From NCBI GenBank assembly GCA_012735465.1, contig JAAYHJ010000050.1:1-64000 (forward strand): a DNA stretch of 64,000 nt, in the 5' to 3' direction. This document shows, one piece after another, positions 8,618 to 17,246 of this stretch (position 1 is the first letter of the stretch; the number at the start of each line of letters is the position of its first letter). Source of the DNA: Clostridiaceae bacterium (GTDB taxonomy: Bacteria > Bacillota > Clostridia > SK-Y3). Both the position numbers and the translations under genes were made by a program. The notes below the pieces were generated by a model. The model made no database searches. It saw only the letters and a program-made list of their open reading frames with translations, and was not told the DNA's origin.

Positions 8618-9784
8618 ATGAAAAAGGTATTACTGCTTATAGTTGTTTTCTTTTTAATTTCTGCTTCTTCCATATTTGCGCAGGAAGATATGGGAAAAAT
8701 TATCCAGGAACAGTATGAGGCATCGGATATGGGTAGCATTAGCAGCATAGCCGATGAAGTGGTGGGCCCGGAAATACGGGAGATCATACCGGAGTTTGAT
8801 ATTGAAAAAGTGACCGGGGACTTAACTCAAGGTAAAATAGAGTTTGATGCAAGGGCGGTTTTTAAAAATATACTGAATCTTTTCATGAAGGAAGTATACT
8901 TAAATATCAGGATAATGCTGCAGCTCATAGTCTTAACCATACTGTGCGGTTTGCTGACCAATCTTCAAAGTGCTTTTGAAAATGAAAGTGTAAGCCAGGT
9001 AGCATTTTTTACATGCTATATTATACTGGTCGGAGTAATGGTGCGGAGTTTTACCTATGCCATAGACCTGGGGAGAAAGGTAATAGAAAACATGGTTATG
9101 TTTATGCAGTCCATGGTACCCACTTTGATGACATTGCTTATATCCACAGGAAACATAACCTCTGCATCCATTTTTCAGCCGGCATTGCTTTTTGCAGTTC
9201 AAATCATAGGTGCTGTCATAAAGAATTTTTTAATACCCGTTCTTTTTTTTGTAACTGCTTTATCCATGGTCAATAATATTTCGGATAAATTTCATGTATC
9301 AAAACTTATTGAATTTTTAAAGCAAACAGGGAAATGGGCATTGGGTATACTGCTTACGGGTTTTGTAGGGGTTGTTACGGTACAGGGCCTTGCTTCTTCA
9401 GTTGTTGACGGGGTAGGCAGTAAAACGGCAAAATTTGCTGTGGGAAATTTCATTCCTGTTGTGGGAGGAATATTATCCGATGCGGTTGATACTGTTATAA
9501 GCTGTTCACTAATTTTGAAAAATGCGGTGGGAATCATGGGGCTTATTGTGATAGTGTTAATATGCGCAGTACCCATAATAAAGATTTTAGCATTGATTGC
9601 CATATACCGCATTACAGGTGCGGTCATTGAACCTGTTTCGGACAAGAGGATAGTGCAGTGTGTGACCGAATTGGGCGATTCACTGACCCTGGTTTTTGCG
9701 CTGGTTGTATCGGTTGCTGTTATATTTTTATTGTCCATTACAATTGTTGTAGGCGCCGGAAATATATCTGCCATGTTCAGGTAG
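8618..9784 (+). CDS. spoIIIAE: Stage III sporulation protein AE
   Basis: 388 residues. A signal sequence (KKVLLLIVVFFLISASSIFAQ) is followed by a ~75-residue outside region and then about eight hydrophobic segments. The glycine- and valine-rich conserved stretch VDGVGSKTAKFAVGNFIPVVGG is typical of the family. The ATG at 8618 follows GAGGAGAAGGG; an in-frame ATG at 8591 would start inside spoIIIAD. SpoIIIAE is the largest membrane subunit of the channel. Confidence 0.95.
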   Translation: MKKVLLLIVVFFLISASSIFAQEDMGKIIQEQYEASDMGSISSIADEVVGPEIREIIPEFDIEKVTGDLTQGKIEFDARAVFKNILNLFMKEVYLNIRIMLQLIVLTILCGLLTNLQSAFENESVSQVAFFTCYIILVGVMVRSFTYAIDLGRKVIENMVMFMQSMVPTLMTLLISTGNITSASIFQPALLFAVQIIGAVIKNFLIPVLFFVTALSMVNNISDKFHVSKLIEFLKQTGKWALGILLTGFVGVVTVQGLASSVVDGVGSKTAKFAVGNFIPVVGGILSDAVDTVISCSLILKNAVGIMGLIVIVLICAVPIIKILALIAIYRITGAVIEPVSDKRIVQCVTELGDSLTLVFALVVSVAVIFLLSITIVVGAGNISAMFR

Positions 9785-9793
9785 GTGAGTTGT

Positions 9794-10453
9794 ATGGAAG
9801 TAATAAGAAACTGGATTATTAATATTATAACCATAGTAATAGTGTCTTTCTTTGCAGAAATGATTATACCCGGCGGCAGTTTTAAAAAATATGCAAAGCT
9901 TGTAATAGGAATTGTTGTTATGATTGCCCTGGTAAAACCCGTTATACAGCTGTCGAACAGTGAACAATTGCTCAGTAAAATGACGGTGGAAGTTTCAAAT
10001 TATGTGGATCGTACGCGAATAGCAGAAAGAAGCAGGTTGTTGGAAGAAAAGCAAAACAGCCAGATTGTAAATATATATCATGAGCAGCTTACCCGTGATA
10101 TTGAACGAAGGGTAAATGCCATAAGCCAAACCTATTATTCTCAGGTAGAAGTCAATATAGACAGGGATATAAAAAGCAGCGGTTTTGGTTCCATTAGAAG
10201 TATAAATATTACATTAATTCCAAGGCAGGAAGAAGGCGGGGATAACATACCTGTGGTAAAACCAGTAAAGATTACCGTTGGCTCAGAGAAAAGCGGGTTT
10301 ATTTCCGAAAGGGCCCAGCAAGAGATGCCCTATGTAAAAGATGTTCTTACAAAAGAAGAAGAAGAGCTGAAATTAAAACTCATTGATCAGTTACAGGCAA
10401 TTTACAATATACCTGGTGATAATATAAAGATTAACATAAAGAAAAAGGAATAG
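9794..10453 (+). CDS. spoIIIAF: Stage III sporulation protein AF
   Basis: 219 residues. Two N-terminal membrane segments (WIINIITIVIVSFFAEMIIPG and YAKLVIGIVVMIALVKPVI) are followed by a soluble ring-building-motif-like domain. The ATG at 9794 follows AGGTGAG; the GTG at 9785 is in frame but part of that site. It begins 9 bases after the spoIIIAE stop. Confidence 0.93.
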   Translation: MEVIRNWIINIITIVIVSFFAEMIIPGGSFKKYAKLVIGIVVMIALVKPVIQLSNSEQLLSKMTVEVSNYVDRTRIAERSRLLEEKQNSQIVNIYHEQLTRDIERRVNAISQTYYSQVEVNIDRDIKSSGFGSIRSINITLIPRQEEGGDNIPVVKPVKITVGSEKSGFISERAQQEMPYVKDVLTKEEEELKLKLIDQLQAIYNIPGDNIKINIKKKE

Positions 10454-10467
10454 GGAGGAGAAGGGGC

Positions 10468-11061
10468 ATGGGTGGATTAAAAGCACAACTGGTAAAATAT
10501 TTTACTAAAAAGGAGAATATTGTAAACTTTGCAATCATATTAATAGTTGGAATTATTATTGTTATCGCAGGAGACAGCCTTTTTGGGAACAAGACGGATA
10601 AAAAAGAAAACAATGCCGTGTCAATTAGTGAAAAAAAAGAGGCAGGTAGGGAAACGGAGGGGGATTCCTACGGTGAACAATTGGAGAAAAGGTTGCAGGA
10701 TATTTTGTCCAGGATAAAAGGTGTAGGTAAGGTATCTGTAATGATTACTTTTGAATCAAGTATTGAAAGAATTCCTGCTTTGGATATAAGCGAGTCACAA
10801 ACAATTACAGAAGAAAGCGACAGCCAGGGGGGCAGCCGTAAAGTTACGCAGCTTGAAAAAGAAAATAAAACAATACTTTTAAACCAACAGGGTAATCAAC
10901 AACCTTTGATTTTAAAAGAACTTCAACCAAAAGTAAAAGGGGTGATCGTTGCGGCAGAAGGGGCATCGGATATCCAGGTGAAGTCGAATATCTGCGAGGC
11001 GGTAAAAACGTCCTTGGGGATACCGGCGCATAAAGTACAGGTTTTTGTTGCGGAAAATTGA
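10468..11061 (+). CDS. spoIIIAG: Stage III sporulation protein AG
   Basis: 197 residues. One membrane segment near residues 17-34 (VNFAIILIVGIIIVIAG) precedes an extracellular domain of the ring-forming type; in B. subtilis SpoIIIAG forms the large ring of the channel. The region after LEKRLQDILSRIKGVGKVSVMITFESS is the conserved ring-building motif, and EGASDIQVKSNICEAVKTSLGIPAHKVQVF the second half. GGGAGGAG precedes the ATG. Confidence 0.95.
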   Translation: MGGLKAQLVKYFTKKENIVNFAIILIVGIIIVIAGDSLFGNKTDKKENNAVSISEKKEAGRETEGDSYGEQLEKRLQDILSRIKGVGKVSVMITFESSIERIPALDISESQTITEESDSQGGSRKVTQLEKENKTILLNQQGNQQPLILKELQPKVKGVIVAAEGASDIQVKSNICEAVKTSLGIPAHKVQVFVAEN

Positions 11062-11119
11062 CCGCTAAAAAACAGGTTATTTTTGTTTTTTATTAATTTG
11101 TAAAAGGGGGGTATCAAAC

Positions 11120-11722
11120 ATGCTTGTTGTAAAAAGGAGACAGATCGTAATCCTTGTACTAATTGTAATGATAATTGTCGCAGGGTACTTAAACTGGTCT
11201 TATAAAAGAAATATGGAATATCTGCCTACCGGAACCGACATCGATGAGACAGAAGATACGGCACAAAAGAATTTGGGAGAAGCCCAATTGGTGGATAATA
11301 CAGTGGATACCGAAGAATCAGAAACTTCTTTGCCTGAAGACAGCAGCAACATTGTAGTGGATACGGGAAGCAGCAATAAATATTTCATTGAAGCCAGGAT
11401 GAACAGAGAACGTTCGCGGAGTGAAGCATTGGAAATTCTCTACGACATCATAAATAACGAGAACTCGCCCGAAGAATCAAAGATTAAGGCACAGGAAGAA
11501 GCAATGAAGGTAGCTAAAATTATGGATACGGAAACCATGATCGAAAACCTGCTTATGGCAAAAGGGTTTGAAGATGCTGTGGTTTTTATCAATGAAGGCA
11601 AAGTAAATGTAGTGGTACAGTCGGAAGGACTGATTCCTTCTCAGGTAGCGCAAATCAAGGATGCTGTGATAACGCATACGGGAGTAACACCTGAAGACAT
11701 AAAGATAGTAGAAATTAAATAG
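11120..11722 (+). CDS. spoIIIAH: Stage III sporulation protein AH
   Basis: 200 residues. A single membrane segment (IVILVLIVMIIVAGYLNWS) is followed by an acidic linker (~35-90) and a YscJ/FliF-like domain starting at YFIEARMNRERSRSEALEIL. In B. subtilis SpoIIIAH binds forespore SpoIIQ across the septum. The 58-base gap after spoIIIAG is larger than the others, and AAAAGGGGGG lies before the ATG. The operon ends at the terminator just downstream. Confidence 0.95.
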   Translation: MLVVKRRQIVILVLIVMIIVAGYLNWSYKRNMEYLPTGTDIDETEDTAQKNLGEAQLVDNTVDTEESETSLPEDSSNIVVDTGSSNKYFIEARMNRERSRSEALEILYDIINNENSPEESKIKAQEEAMKVAKIMDTETMIENLLMAKGFEDAVVFINEGKVNVVVQSEGLIPSQVAQIKDAVITHTGVTPEDIKIVEIK

Positions 11723-11732
11723 TAAAAATAGT

Positions 11733-11764
11733 ATACAGGGGCGGTTATTTAATCGCCCCTGTAT
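11733..11764. terminator. Bidirectional terminator between spoIIIAH and the GGDEF/HD-GYP gene
   Basis: ATACAGGGGCG (11733-11743) and CGCCCCTGTAT (11754-11764) pair perfectly over 11 bp. The stop codon of the minus-strand gene (11745-11747) lies in the loop. The minus-strand side has the better T-rich tail. Confidence 0.88.
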
Positions 11765-14474
11765 TATCATATGCTTTTAGGAAAAATTCCACGATTATCG
11801 GGTCAAAGTTTGTTCCTGATTGCTTTTTTATTACTTCACAAGCTTCATCCTTACTATAACCATATCCGTCAATAGTATCTGTCAATACTTCATAACATTC
11901 TGCCACCGCAATGATTCTTGCCAGTTTTGGAATTTCATTGCCCTTTAGCCCTTTAGGATATCCGGTCCCATTCCACTTTTCATGGTGGGCAAGTACGGGT
12001 TCGGCCAAGTCCATCGTGTCATTAAACAAGCTTAATATCCTGTAGCCTGCAATTACATGCTGTAGAAATTCTTTGTCTTCTTCTTCTGTCAATGTATTTA
12101 TTTTATCTTTTTTGTTCAGAAGCTCTTCTCTTATCACTATTTTCCCGATATCATGGAAAAAACCAGCCTTTTTTAGTTTTACTATTTCTGTTTCCGGTAG
12201 TTTCATTGCGCGACCAATTTTTTGGCATATATCACTTACTCTTATGGAATGCCTTTTTTCCCGGGGACATCTATGGTGCAGTGTATTAATGATTGTTTTC
12301 AGCATATTTGAATCAACTATTTTTCGGTTGAGGGTTTTGTCCTTGTACATGTAATCTTCAGCATTTTTCATTACACTTTCTATGTCCTGGTCTTCTGTTG
12401 TTTTGGTGTCATAGCCCATTGACATATAGCACCTTATTGCACCAATTTGTTCTTTGGAAAGCTCTTTTTTTACTCTGCGGATTATCTTTTCAGCATCTAT
12501 TGCTTTTGTTTTGGGTAAAAGGATGGTGAATTCATCACCACCAACGCGGGCAATAGTATCCTTTTCCCTGCAGGCTTTTTTCAATATTTCCGCTGTTTTT
12601 TTCAAGAGTGCGTCACCGGCAGCATGACCAAATATATCGTTTGTTAGCTTTAATCCGTTAACATCTCCAAAAATAATTGATATGGGAAGATTTTCAGGGG
12701 TATCCACTCTTTCTAATTCTTGGCTTAAAAACATTCGGTTGTATAAACCGGTCAATGAATCGTGATAACTAAGGTATTTTACATAATCCTCATTTTTTTT
12801 GCGTTCAGTATTATCCGTAAAAGTGACAACTGCACCTACAATTTTACCGTCTTTAAATTGGGGATAGGAATGATACTCGACGTTAAAGTATGTGCCGTCT
12901 GCCCTCCAGAAAATCTCATCATTTGCATGGATAGCTTTTCCTTCTTTATATGAACGATATATTTTACATTTTTCTAAAGGCATTGGGGTACCGTCTTTAT
13001 GCCTGTATATTATTGAGTGCATATTTTTTCCAATTAATTCATCAATATGACTGTATCCTAATAATTTCAGGCAACTTGCATTGCAAAAAGTACAATTGCC
13101 ATTAATGTCAACTCCATAAATTGCTACATCGGTGGAGTCAAGAATAAGATGCAGTTGGTCTTTACTTTCTTTTAATGCCCTGATGGTTTCTTCCAGTTCT
13201 TTTGCTCTTTCCTTAACTTTTGATTCAATATTATTTGCAAAGGTACTTATTGTGTGTAACATGTTTTTTAAAAATTTGAAGCGTATTCCAATCCCGTTAT
13301 TTCTCTTATTGATTTCTTTTGGGGATAAATCACCTTGGGCAAATTTTATTGTTGTATCAATCAAATTATCTATAGGTTTTAATATTTTGCTGATTCGTTT
13401 TGAGCAAATTATAATAGACAGAATAAGACATAATACCGTAAGTATAAGCGCAAGCTTTATATTTTCAATAATACCGCTTGCAAGTAGTTTTTCAGGTGTT
13501 GCGATGATAAGTAGCCAGTCCAGTCCGTGATTCTTGTAGTCGAACATAATGTATAGTACATGTTTGTCATTTTTCAACCTGAAAATGTTATCATATGTAA
13601 TCTCATGGTTTTTATAAGCCTTAATTAATGCTTTATTATCTATATCTTCAATCGTAAGTCTTTTTATTGTACCGTCTTCCAGGATCTTATAGTTTTTTGC
13701 GTTAAGGGAATTGGCAATTAATTTGCCGGAGCTTCTTTCAATAATAACTGCAATTGCATTTTTATCCTTTGTTATTTTTCTTAAATAGCTGTCTATTTTA
13801 GCAAGGGTAATATGGCAGGTTAAAACACCACGAAATTCTCCTGTACTATTGTAAACCGGAGTGGATGCAGACAGAACCAGTTCATCTTTTGCAAAATGCT
13901 TATATACAGGAGAAAAAACCGGTTTACCTGCCTCTTTTGCAGATATATACCAATCTCTTGTGCGAGGGTCAAATTTGCCGGCATCAAACAGAAGTTGTCC
14001 TGCCGTTAGATCGTCCGTCACTGAATAGTGCCATGAATGACCATTTGTATCGGTATTGTTTATTATGATTTCAATCTTATTGTTTTCATTTCTTCGGGCA
14101 CCGTAATATTCACCTGTTTCAGTACCATAGGCAAAGCTATCGATATCTTCACTGTTTGTTTTTAATACTTCTACAAAAAACCTTTCACGGTCAGTAGAAT
14201 TATCTAATTTAACAATTTCGTTTTCTATCAGACCATGATTCACTATGTTTATATATAGTGGGATATCTATGAATGTATCCACGAGATTAAATATCTTATT
14301 GTTCATTTCTTTTGCCATGCGTGTGATGACTTTATAGGAGGAAGACAACCAATTTGAAAAAACAATAAAACCTATTGTACCGACCGTTGCTGATGTCAGC
14401 ACAATAAACAATATTATAACAACAGTCTTAATAGAAATGTATTTTTCATCATTCATTTTCCCCATATTTTGCAT
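11745..14474 (-). CDS. Membrane c-di-GMP enzyme: dCache-HAMP-PAS-GGDEF-HD-GYP
   Basis: 909 residues. A first membrane helix (~18-40), an extracellular double-Cache sensor domain (~45-325), a second helix (LALILTVLCLILSIIIC, ~341-358), HAMP (~360-415), PAS (~440-555), GGDEF (~565-720) and HD-GYP (~725-905). The diguanylate cyclase site RVGGDEF is intact and an inhibitory-site RxxD (REKD) sits five residues before it. The phosphodiesterase side keeps FFHDIGK and HHEKWNGTGYP. The Cache domain has the RxWY core (TRDWY) of amino-acid-sensing dCache proteins, but the usual downstream Asp seems to be His (TCHITL). Both activities look possible. Start: ATG at 14474 after AGGA; ATG at 14456 is an alternative. 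Confidence 0.92.
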   Translation of the reverse strand: MQNMGKMNDEKYISIKTVVIILFIVLTSATVGTIGFIVFSNWLSSSYKVITRMAKEMNNKIFNLVDTFIDIPLYINIVNHGLIENEIVKLDNSTDRERFFVEVLKTNSEDIDSFAYGTETGEYYGARRNENNKIEIIINNTDTNGHSWHYSVTDDLTAGQLLFDAGKFDPRTRDWYISAKEAGKPVFSPVYKHFAKDELVLSASTPVYNSTGEFRGVLTCHITLAKIDSYLRKITKDKNAIAVIIERSSGKLIANSLNAKNYKILEDGTIKRLTIEDIDNKALIKAYKNHEITYDNIFRLKNDKHVLYIMFDYKNHGLDWLLIIATPEKLLASGIIENIKLALILTVLCLILSIIICSKRISKILKPIDNLIDTTIKFAQGDLSPKEINKRNNGIGIRFKFLKNMLHTISTFANNIESKVKERAKELEETIRALKESKDQLHLILDSTDVAIYGVDINGNCTFCNASCLKLLGYSHIDELIGKNMHSIIYRHKDGTPMPLEKCKIYRSYKEGKAIHANDEIFWRADGTYFNVEYHSYPQFKDGKIVGAVVTFTDNTERKKNEDYVKYLSYHDSLTGLYNRMFLSQELERVDTPENLPISIIFGDVNGLKLTNDIFGHAAGDALLKKTAEILKKACREKDTIARVGGDEFTILLPKTKAIDAEKIIRRVKKELSKEQIGAIRCYMSMGYDTKTTEDQDIESVMKNAEDYMYKDKTLNRKIVDSNMLKTIINTLHHRCPREKRHSIRVSDICQKIGRAMKLPETEIVKLKKAGFFHDIGKIVIREELLNKKDKINTLTEEEDKEFLQHVIAGYRILSLFNDTMDLAEPVLAHHEKWNGTGYPKGLKGNEIPKLARIIAVAECYEVLTDTIDGYGYSKDEACEVIKKQSGTNFDPIIVEFFLKAYDNTGAIK

Positions 14475-14516
14475 CACGTCCTATATGCCATCGTCCCCTA
14501 TTATTTTTTACATAAA

Positions 14517-14547
14517 TAAAAAAGTTATAGCCCAAAACAGCTACAAC
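14517..14547 (-). terminator. Terminator-like hairpin in the leader of the GGDEF gene
   Basis: On the minus strand GTTGTAGC (14547-14540) pairs with GCTATAAC (14531-14524), one G-U, 8-base loop, followed by a run of T interrupted once by A. It lies only ~43 bases before the start codon of the downstream gene, so it may end read-through from the upstream gene or act as an attenuator. Confidence 0.55.
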
Positions 14548-14816
14548 CCTAAATATCAATCATAGTACAATTATTGCTACCCTGGTGACTAAACCATAAT
14601 TAGCTATAATAATATAATAATATGGTATATTAAAGCTATATTTTGTGTGCTAAACACTTACCAAGCACTCCATTATATAAATTTATCATTTTCATACATT
14701 AAAACATTATATATTTATCTAAATAAAATTTCAATCGTTATTATATATGTGTAAGAATTTGTAATACTTGATAAATAAAGCGAAAAAGTTTTCGTATTTT
14801 TTATTAAGAAGTATAA

Positions 14817-14839
14817 ATGGGGGTTTTTCAGCCCCCCAT
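14817..14839 (-). terminator. GC hairpin after the TIM-barrel gene
   Basis: ATGGGGG (14817-14823) and CCCCCAT (14833-14839) pair over 7 bp, 7 bases after the minus-strand stop codon. The tail is only moderately T-rich on the minus strand. Confidence 0.6.
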
Positions 14840-14845
14840 CTATGA

Positions 14846-15514
14846 TTACAATTCTTCTCTGTATTTATCCATAATACTACTAAATAGTTCACCTGTTGTA
14901 GGAGGAGTATATGTAATTGCATTGGCTCCGGCTTCAATGGTTTTTAGAATCGTATCTTCATTAGGCCCACCAGTAGCAATAATGGGAACATCGGGATAAC
15001 GGTCGCGTATTTTCTTTATTATATTTACTGTGTTAGCTGCACCCGATACATTAAAGATTGAAGCACCTGCTTTAAGCCGTTCACCAAAGTCTACCTTGTC
15101 AGAAACGATAGTAACGATTATGGGAATGTCAATGGTATCTGCAATTTCCTTTATAACCTCATTTGTTGTGGGAGCATTAACAACAACCCCGGCAGCTCCT
15201 TGGAATTCGGCATGGAGTGCAAGATTAATAGCCCGTTTGCCTGTTGTAATTCCACCTCCTACGCCACAGAATACAGGTACATCTGCGGCAGATACAATTG
15301 CCTGAGTAATTATAGGCTGTGGGGTGAATGGGTATACTGCGATAATTGCATCAGCATTTATGTTTTTTATTATTGCAACGTCAGTGGTAAATACGAGAGA
15401 ACGTATTAGTTTTCCATTGATTCTGATTCCGCTTGCCTCATCAATTACAGAGGGCAGCTCGATCATATGCCTCCTTAGAACTCCTTTTACTACAGGAACA
15501 AACTTGTTTTTCAA
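14846..15514 (-). CDS. TIM-barrel protein of the ribulose-phosphate-binding type, reaction unknown
   Basis: 222 residues. The sequence has the beta/alpha barrel look of the ribulose-phosphate-binding superfamily, with a C-terminal phosphate-binding motif (IIATGGPNEDTI) and glycine-rich strands (VFCGVGGGITTGKR; IFNVSGAANTV). I know similar clostridial proteins only under loose names such as hydrolase; no specific substrate can be assigned. Start is TTG at 15514, preceded by GAGGTGGGG with good spacing. It is the first gene of a minus-strand pair with the GGDEF/HD-GYP gene, though two hairpins lie between them. Confidence 0.7.
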   Translation of the reverse strand: MKNKFVPVVKGVLRRHMIELPSVIDEASGIRINGKLIRSLVFTTDVAIIKNINADAIIAVYPFTPQPIITQAIVSAADVPVFCGVGGGITTGKRAINLALHAEFQGAAGVVVNAPTTNEVIKEIADTIDIPIIVTIVSDKVDFGERLKAGASIFNVSGAANTVNIIKKIRDRYPDVPIIATGGPNEDTILKTIEAGANAITYTPPTTGELFSSIMDKYREEL

Positions 15515-15532
15515 GTAGCCCCACCTCTTTCT

Positions 15533-15547
15533 TACTAAATATTAGTA
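15533..15547. promoter_or_regulatory. Inverted repeat upstream of the TIM-barrel gene
   Basis: TACTAA (15533-15538) and TTAGTA (15542-15547) form a dyad with a 3-base spacer, just upstream of the ribosome site of the minus-strand gene. It could be an operator; the arms are short and AT-rich, so chance is possible. Confidence 0.25.
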
Positions 15548-15798
15548 AAGATATTTTAACCTAAAAAAATAATATTTAAAAGGCTTATTTTACTTATTTT
15601 AAAAACCAAAAAATCTATTTTAAGTCTTATAATTCGAATAAAAACATCAATCATATTTTTTATTAATCAATAACCATTTTATGCATTTCATTGTTTTAAT
15701 ATAGGAATAGTGGGTATATAAAGACTATTACTATTAATAGTTTGGCAGTAAACCTCATTTTTAATAGTTATATATAAAATCAGATTGGAGGATGTATT

Positions 15799-17115
15799 AT
15801 GAAACGGTTTTTATCTGCTTTGTTGACCATTATTATGTCCCTTTCTTTATTTAGCGGAATAGCATCTGCAAACGAGATAATTAAATGGAGTAAGCCTAAA
15901 ACGGCTGTGTATGATCAGCTTCACCCTTACACTTTAAACTGGAGTGGGGATGTACTCGATAGGGGTGGCCTTATCTTATCGACTATGGAAAAGACCAGTT
16001 CCAGCTCCCAGGCAGATATTGTTATAAATCAATATGGTGCAATGGGTGCAAATGGAATAATAAAGTTGGGAAATGAAGACCTGGAAGCGGAGACCAATAG
16101 CAATGTTTCCGGGTTTGTGAATTCAGTCACAATAGAAAAGGGTGTTACTTATCTTGTTGTACTACACGACGGTAAATTTGCCAAGATTCGAATCGACCGA
16201 TTTTTACCGGAACAGGGAATATCAGTTAATAAAGTCTTTTTTACATATGTAATTGAAGAAGAACGGATTAAAGAATCTGTTCCCGATAATGTTATTACTA
16301 ATCCGCAGGAACAGTTACAACCAGCCCCTTCAGAAGAAGGATGGACGGATGCTTATGAAGTGCCGTTTTCACTTTACCTGTCTTTGAATAGTAGCTATGC
16401 TACCGTATACAATAAACAAAACGAAAGAACGGAATACAGGTTGCATGCTAATCCGTTCCTGTACGAAGGCAGGACCATGGTTCCACTCCGCTTTATAGCT
16501 GAGGCCCTTGGGGCAGATGTGGAATGGAACGGGGAAGTTCAGTCCATAACCATTATAAATAAGGATACAACCATTATTTTATGGATCAATAAAAAACAGG
16601 CCTATGTAAATGGTCGGCTATATGAGCTGGATGTACCTCCCATGATTAAAGACCAATATACAATGGTGCCCTTACGGTTTATAAGTGAGAATTTTAATAT
16701 GAAGGTGTACTTTAATTCGGGTATGATTTTAATCACTGATACAGAAAATGAATACTTTGAGAACTACGACAATTCTGCATCAATAGTTGAAGAGCCGGAA
16801 ACAACGGCTAACGATACAAGTGTCTTTTACGGTAAATGGAGCTTATGGGTCCCGGGAGCCTTTGTAGCTGATCTGCCGATTTATGTACATGGTGCACAGG
16901 CCGGATGGATTGAAGTCAGTGCAAATGGTACGTACAAATGGATGGATTTAGGGAAGGTGTATGAAGGGAACTGGTATGATTCCGGTACAAAAGGTCAGAT
17001 TATAATACAAAACGGACCATTGGATTCAAACTGGACCATGCGTATGGAAACAGGGGATTCAGTAAAAATATATGCATGGGGCCTCGAATATAAGGGTTCA
17101 CGGGTTATAGACTAA
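15799..17115 (+). CDS. Secreted stalk-domain (copper amine oxidase N-terminal-like) protein
   Basis: 438 residues. A signal peptide (KRFLSALLTIIMSLSLFSGIASA) is clear. Residues ~205-315 carry two halves of the stalk domain found at the N-terminus of copper amine oxidase and in many clostridial surface proteins: GRTMVPLRFIAEALGADVEWNG and QYTMVPLRFISENFNMKVYFNS. Residues ~45-150 are an unassigned beta-rich domain, and the last ~95 residues (from FYGKWSLWVPGA) form another. No enzyme site is seen; a cell-surface or extracellular binding role is inferred. GGAGG precedes the ATG, and a strong terminator follows. Confidence 0.82.
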   Translation: MKRFLSALLTIIMSLSLFSGIASANEIIKWSKPKTAVYDQLHPYTLNWSGDVLDRGGLILSTMEKTSSSSQADIVINQYGAMGANGIIKLGNEDLEAETNSNVSGFVNSVTIEKGVTYLVVLHDGKFAKIRIDRFLPEQGISVNKVFFTYVIEEERIKESVPDNVITNPQEQLQPAPSEEGWTDAYEVPFSLYLSLNSSYATVYNKQNERTEYRLHANPFLYEGRTMVPLRFIAEALGADVEWNGEVQSITIINKDTTIILWINKKQAYVNGRLYELDVPPMIKDQYTMVPLRFISENFNMKVYFNSGMILITDTENEYFENYDNSASIVEEPETTANDTSVFYGKWSLWVPGAFVADLPIYVHGAQAGWIEVSANGTYKWMDLGKVYEGNWYDSGTKGQIIIQNGPLDSNWTMRMETGDSVKIYAWGLEYKGSRVID

Positions 17116-17137
17116 ATATGATTAGTAATAATTAATG

Positions 17138-17162
17138 AAAAAGGGGCTTTTGCCCCTTTTTG
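17138..17162 (+). terminator. Intrinsic terminator after the stalk-domain gene
   Basis: AAAAAGGGGC (17138-17147), TTTT loop, GCCCCTTTTT (17152-17161): a strong stem with a T tail. Confidence 0.92.
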
Positions 17163-17181
17163 TTTATACAAAAATAATTTT

Positions 17182-17214
17182 CTTCATGAAATCTTCATCT
17201 TAAATTGTTATAAT
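17182..17214 (+). promoter_or_regulatory. Direct repeats and -10 box before the DUF2318 gene
   Basis: CTTCAT occurs at 17182-17187 and again at 17193-17198, an 11-base register typical of OmpR-family regulator sites. A perfect TATAAT lies at 17209-17214, so the repeats cover the -35 region. No good -35 hexamer is present, as expected for an activated promoter. The response regulator encoded 560 bases downstream is the obvious candidate binder. Confidence 0.5.
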
Positions 17215-17246
17215 GAAAAAAATAAAAAAACGAGGTGGGTCAAAAG

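Larger units (their letters stand above)
14478..14845. other. Intergenic AT-rich region with two hairpins
   Basis: The 368 bases between the two minus-strand genes hold a G/C hairpin just after the TIM-barrel gene (14817-14839) and a terminator-like hairpin close to the start of the GGDEF gene (14524-14547). Between them the sequence is very AT-rich. I see no gene in it and no riboswitch consensus that I recognise. Confidence 0.6.

Noticed and set aside
9292-9834. Minus-strand frame (180 residues) opposite spoIIIAE
   Set aside because: Low-complexity Thr/Ile-rich shadow of a membrane protein gene; the plus-strand operon is complete.
14548-14760. Possible c-di-GMP riboswitch before the GGDEF/HD-GYP gene
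   Set aside because: The conserved GEMM-type core and tetraloop are not visible; only the terminator-like hairpin supports it.
14781-14800. CGAAAA/TTTTCG hairpin with T run on the plus strand
   Set aside because: Only a 6-bp stem with a 2-base loop and no plus-strand gene upstream to terminate.
15730-15741. ACTATTAATAGT palindrome before the stalk-domain gene
   Set aside because: Pure AT-rich 12-mer in AT-rich DNA, expected by chance; no promoter clearly associated.
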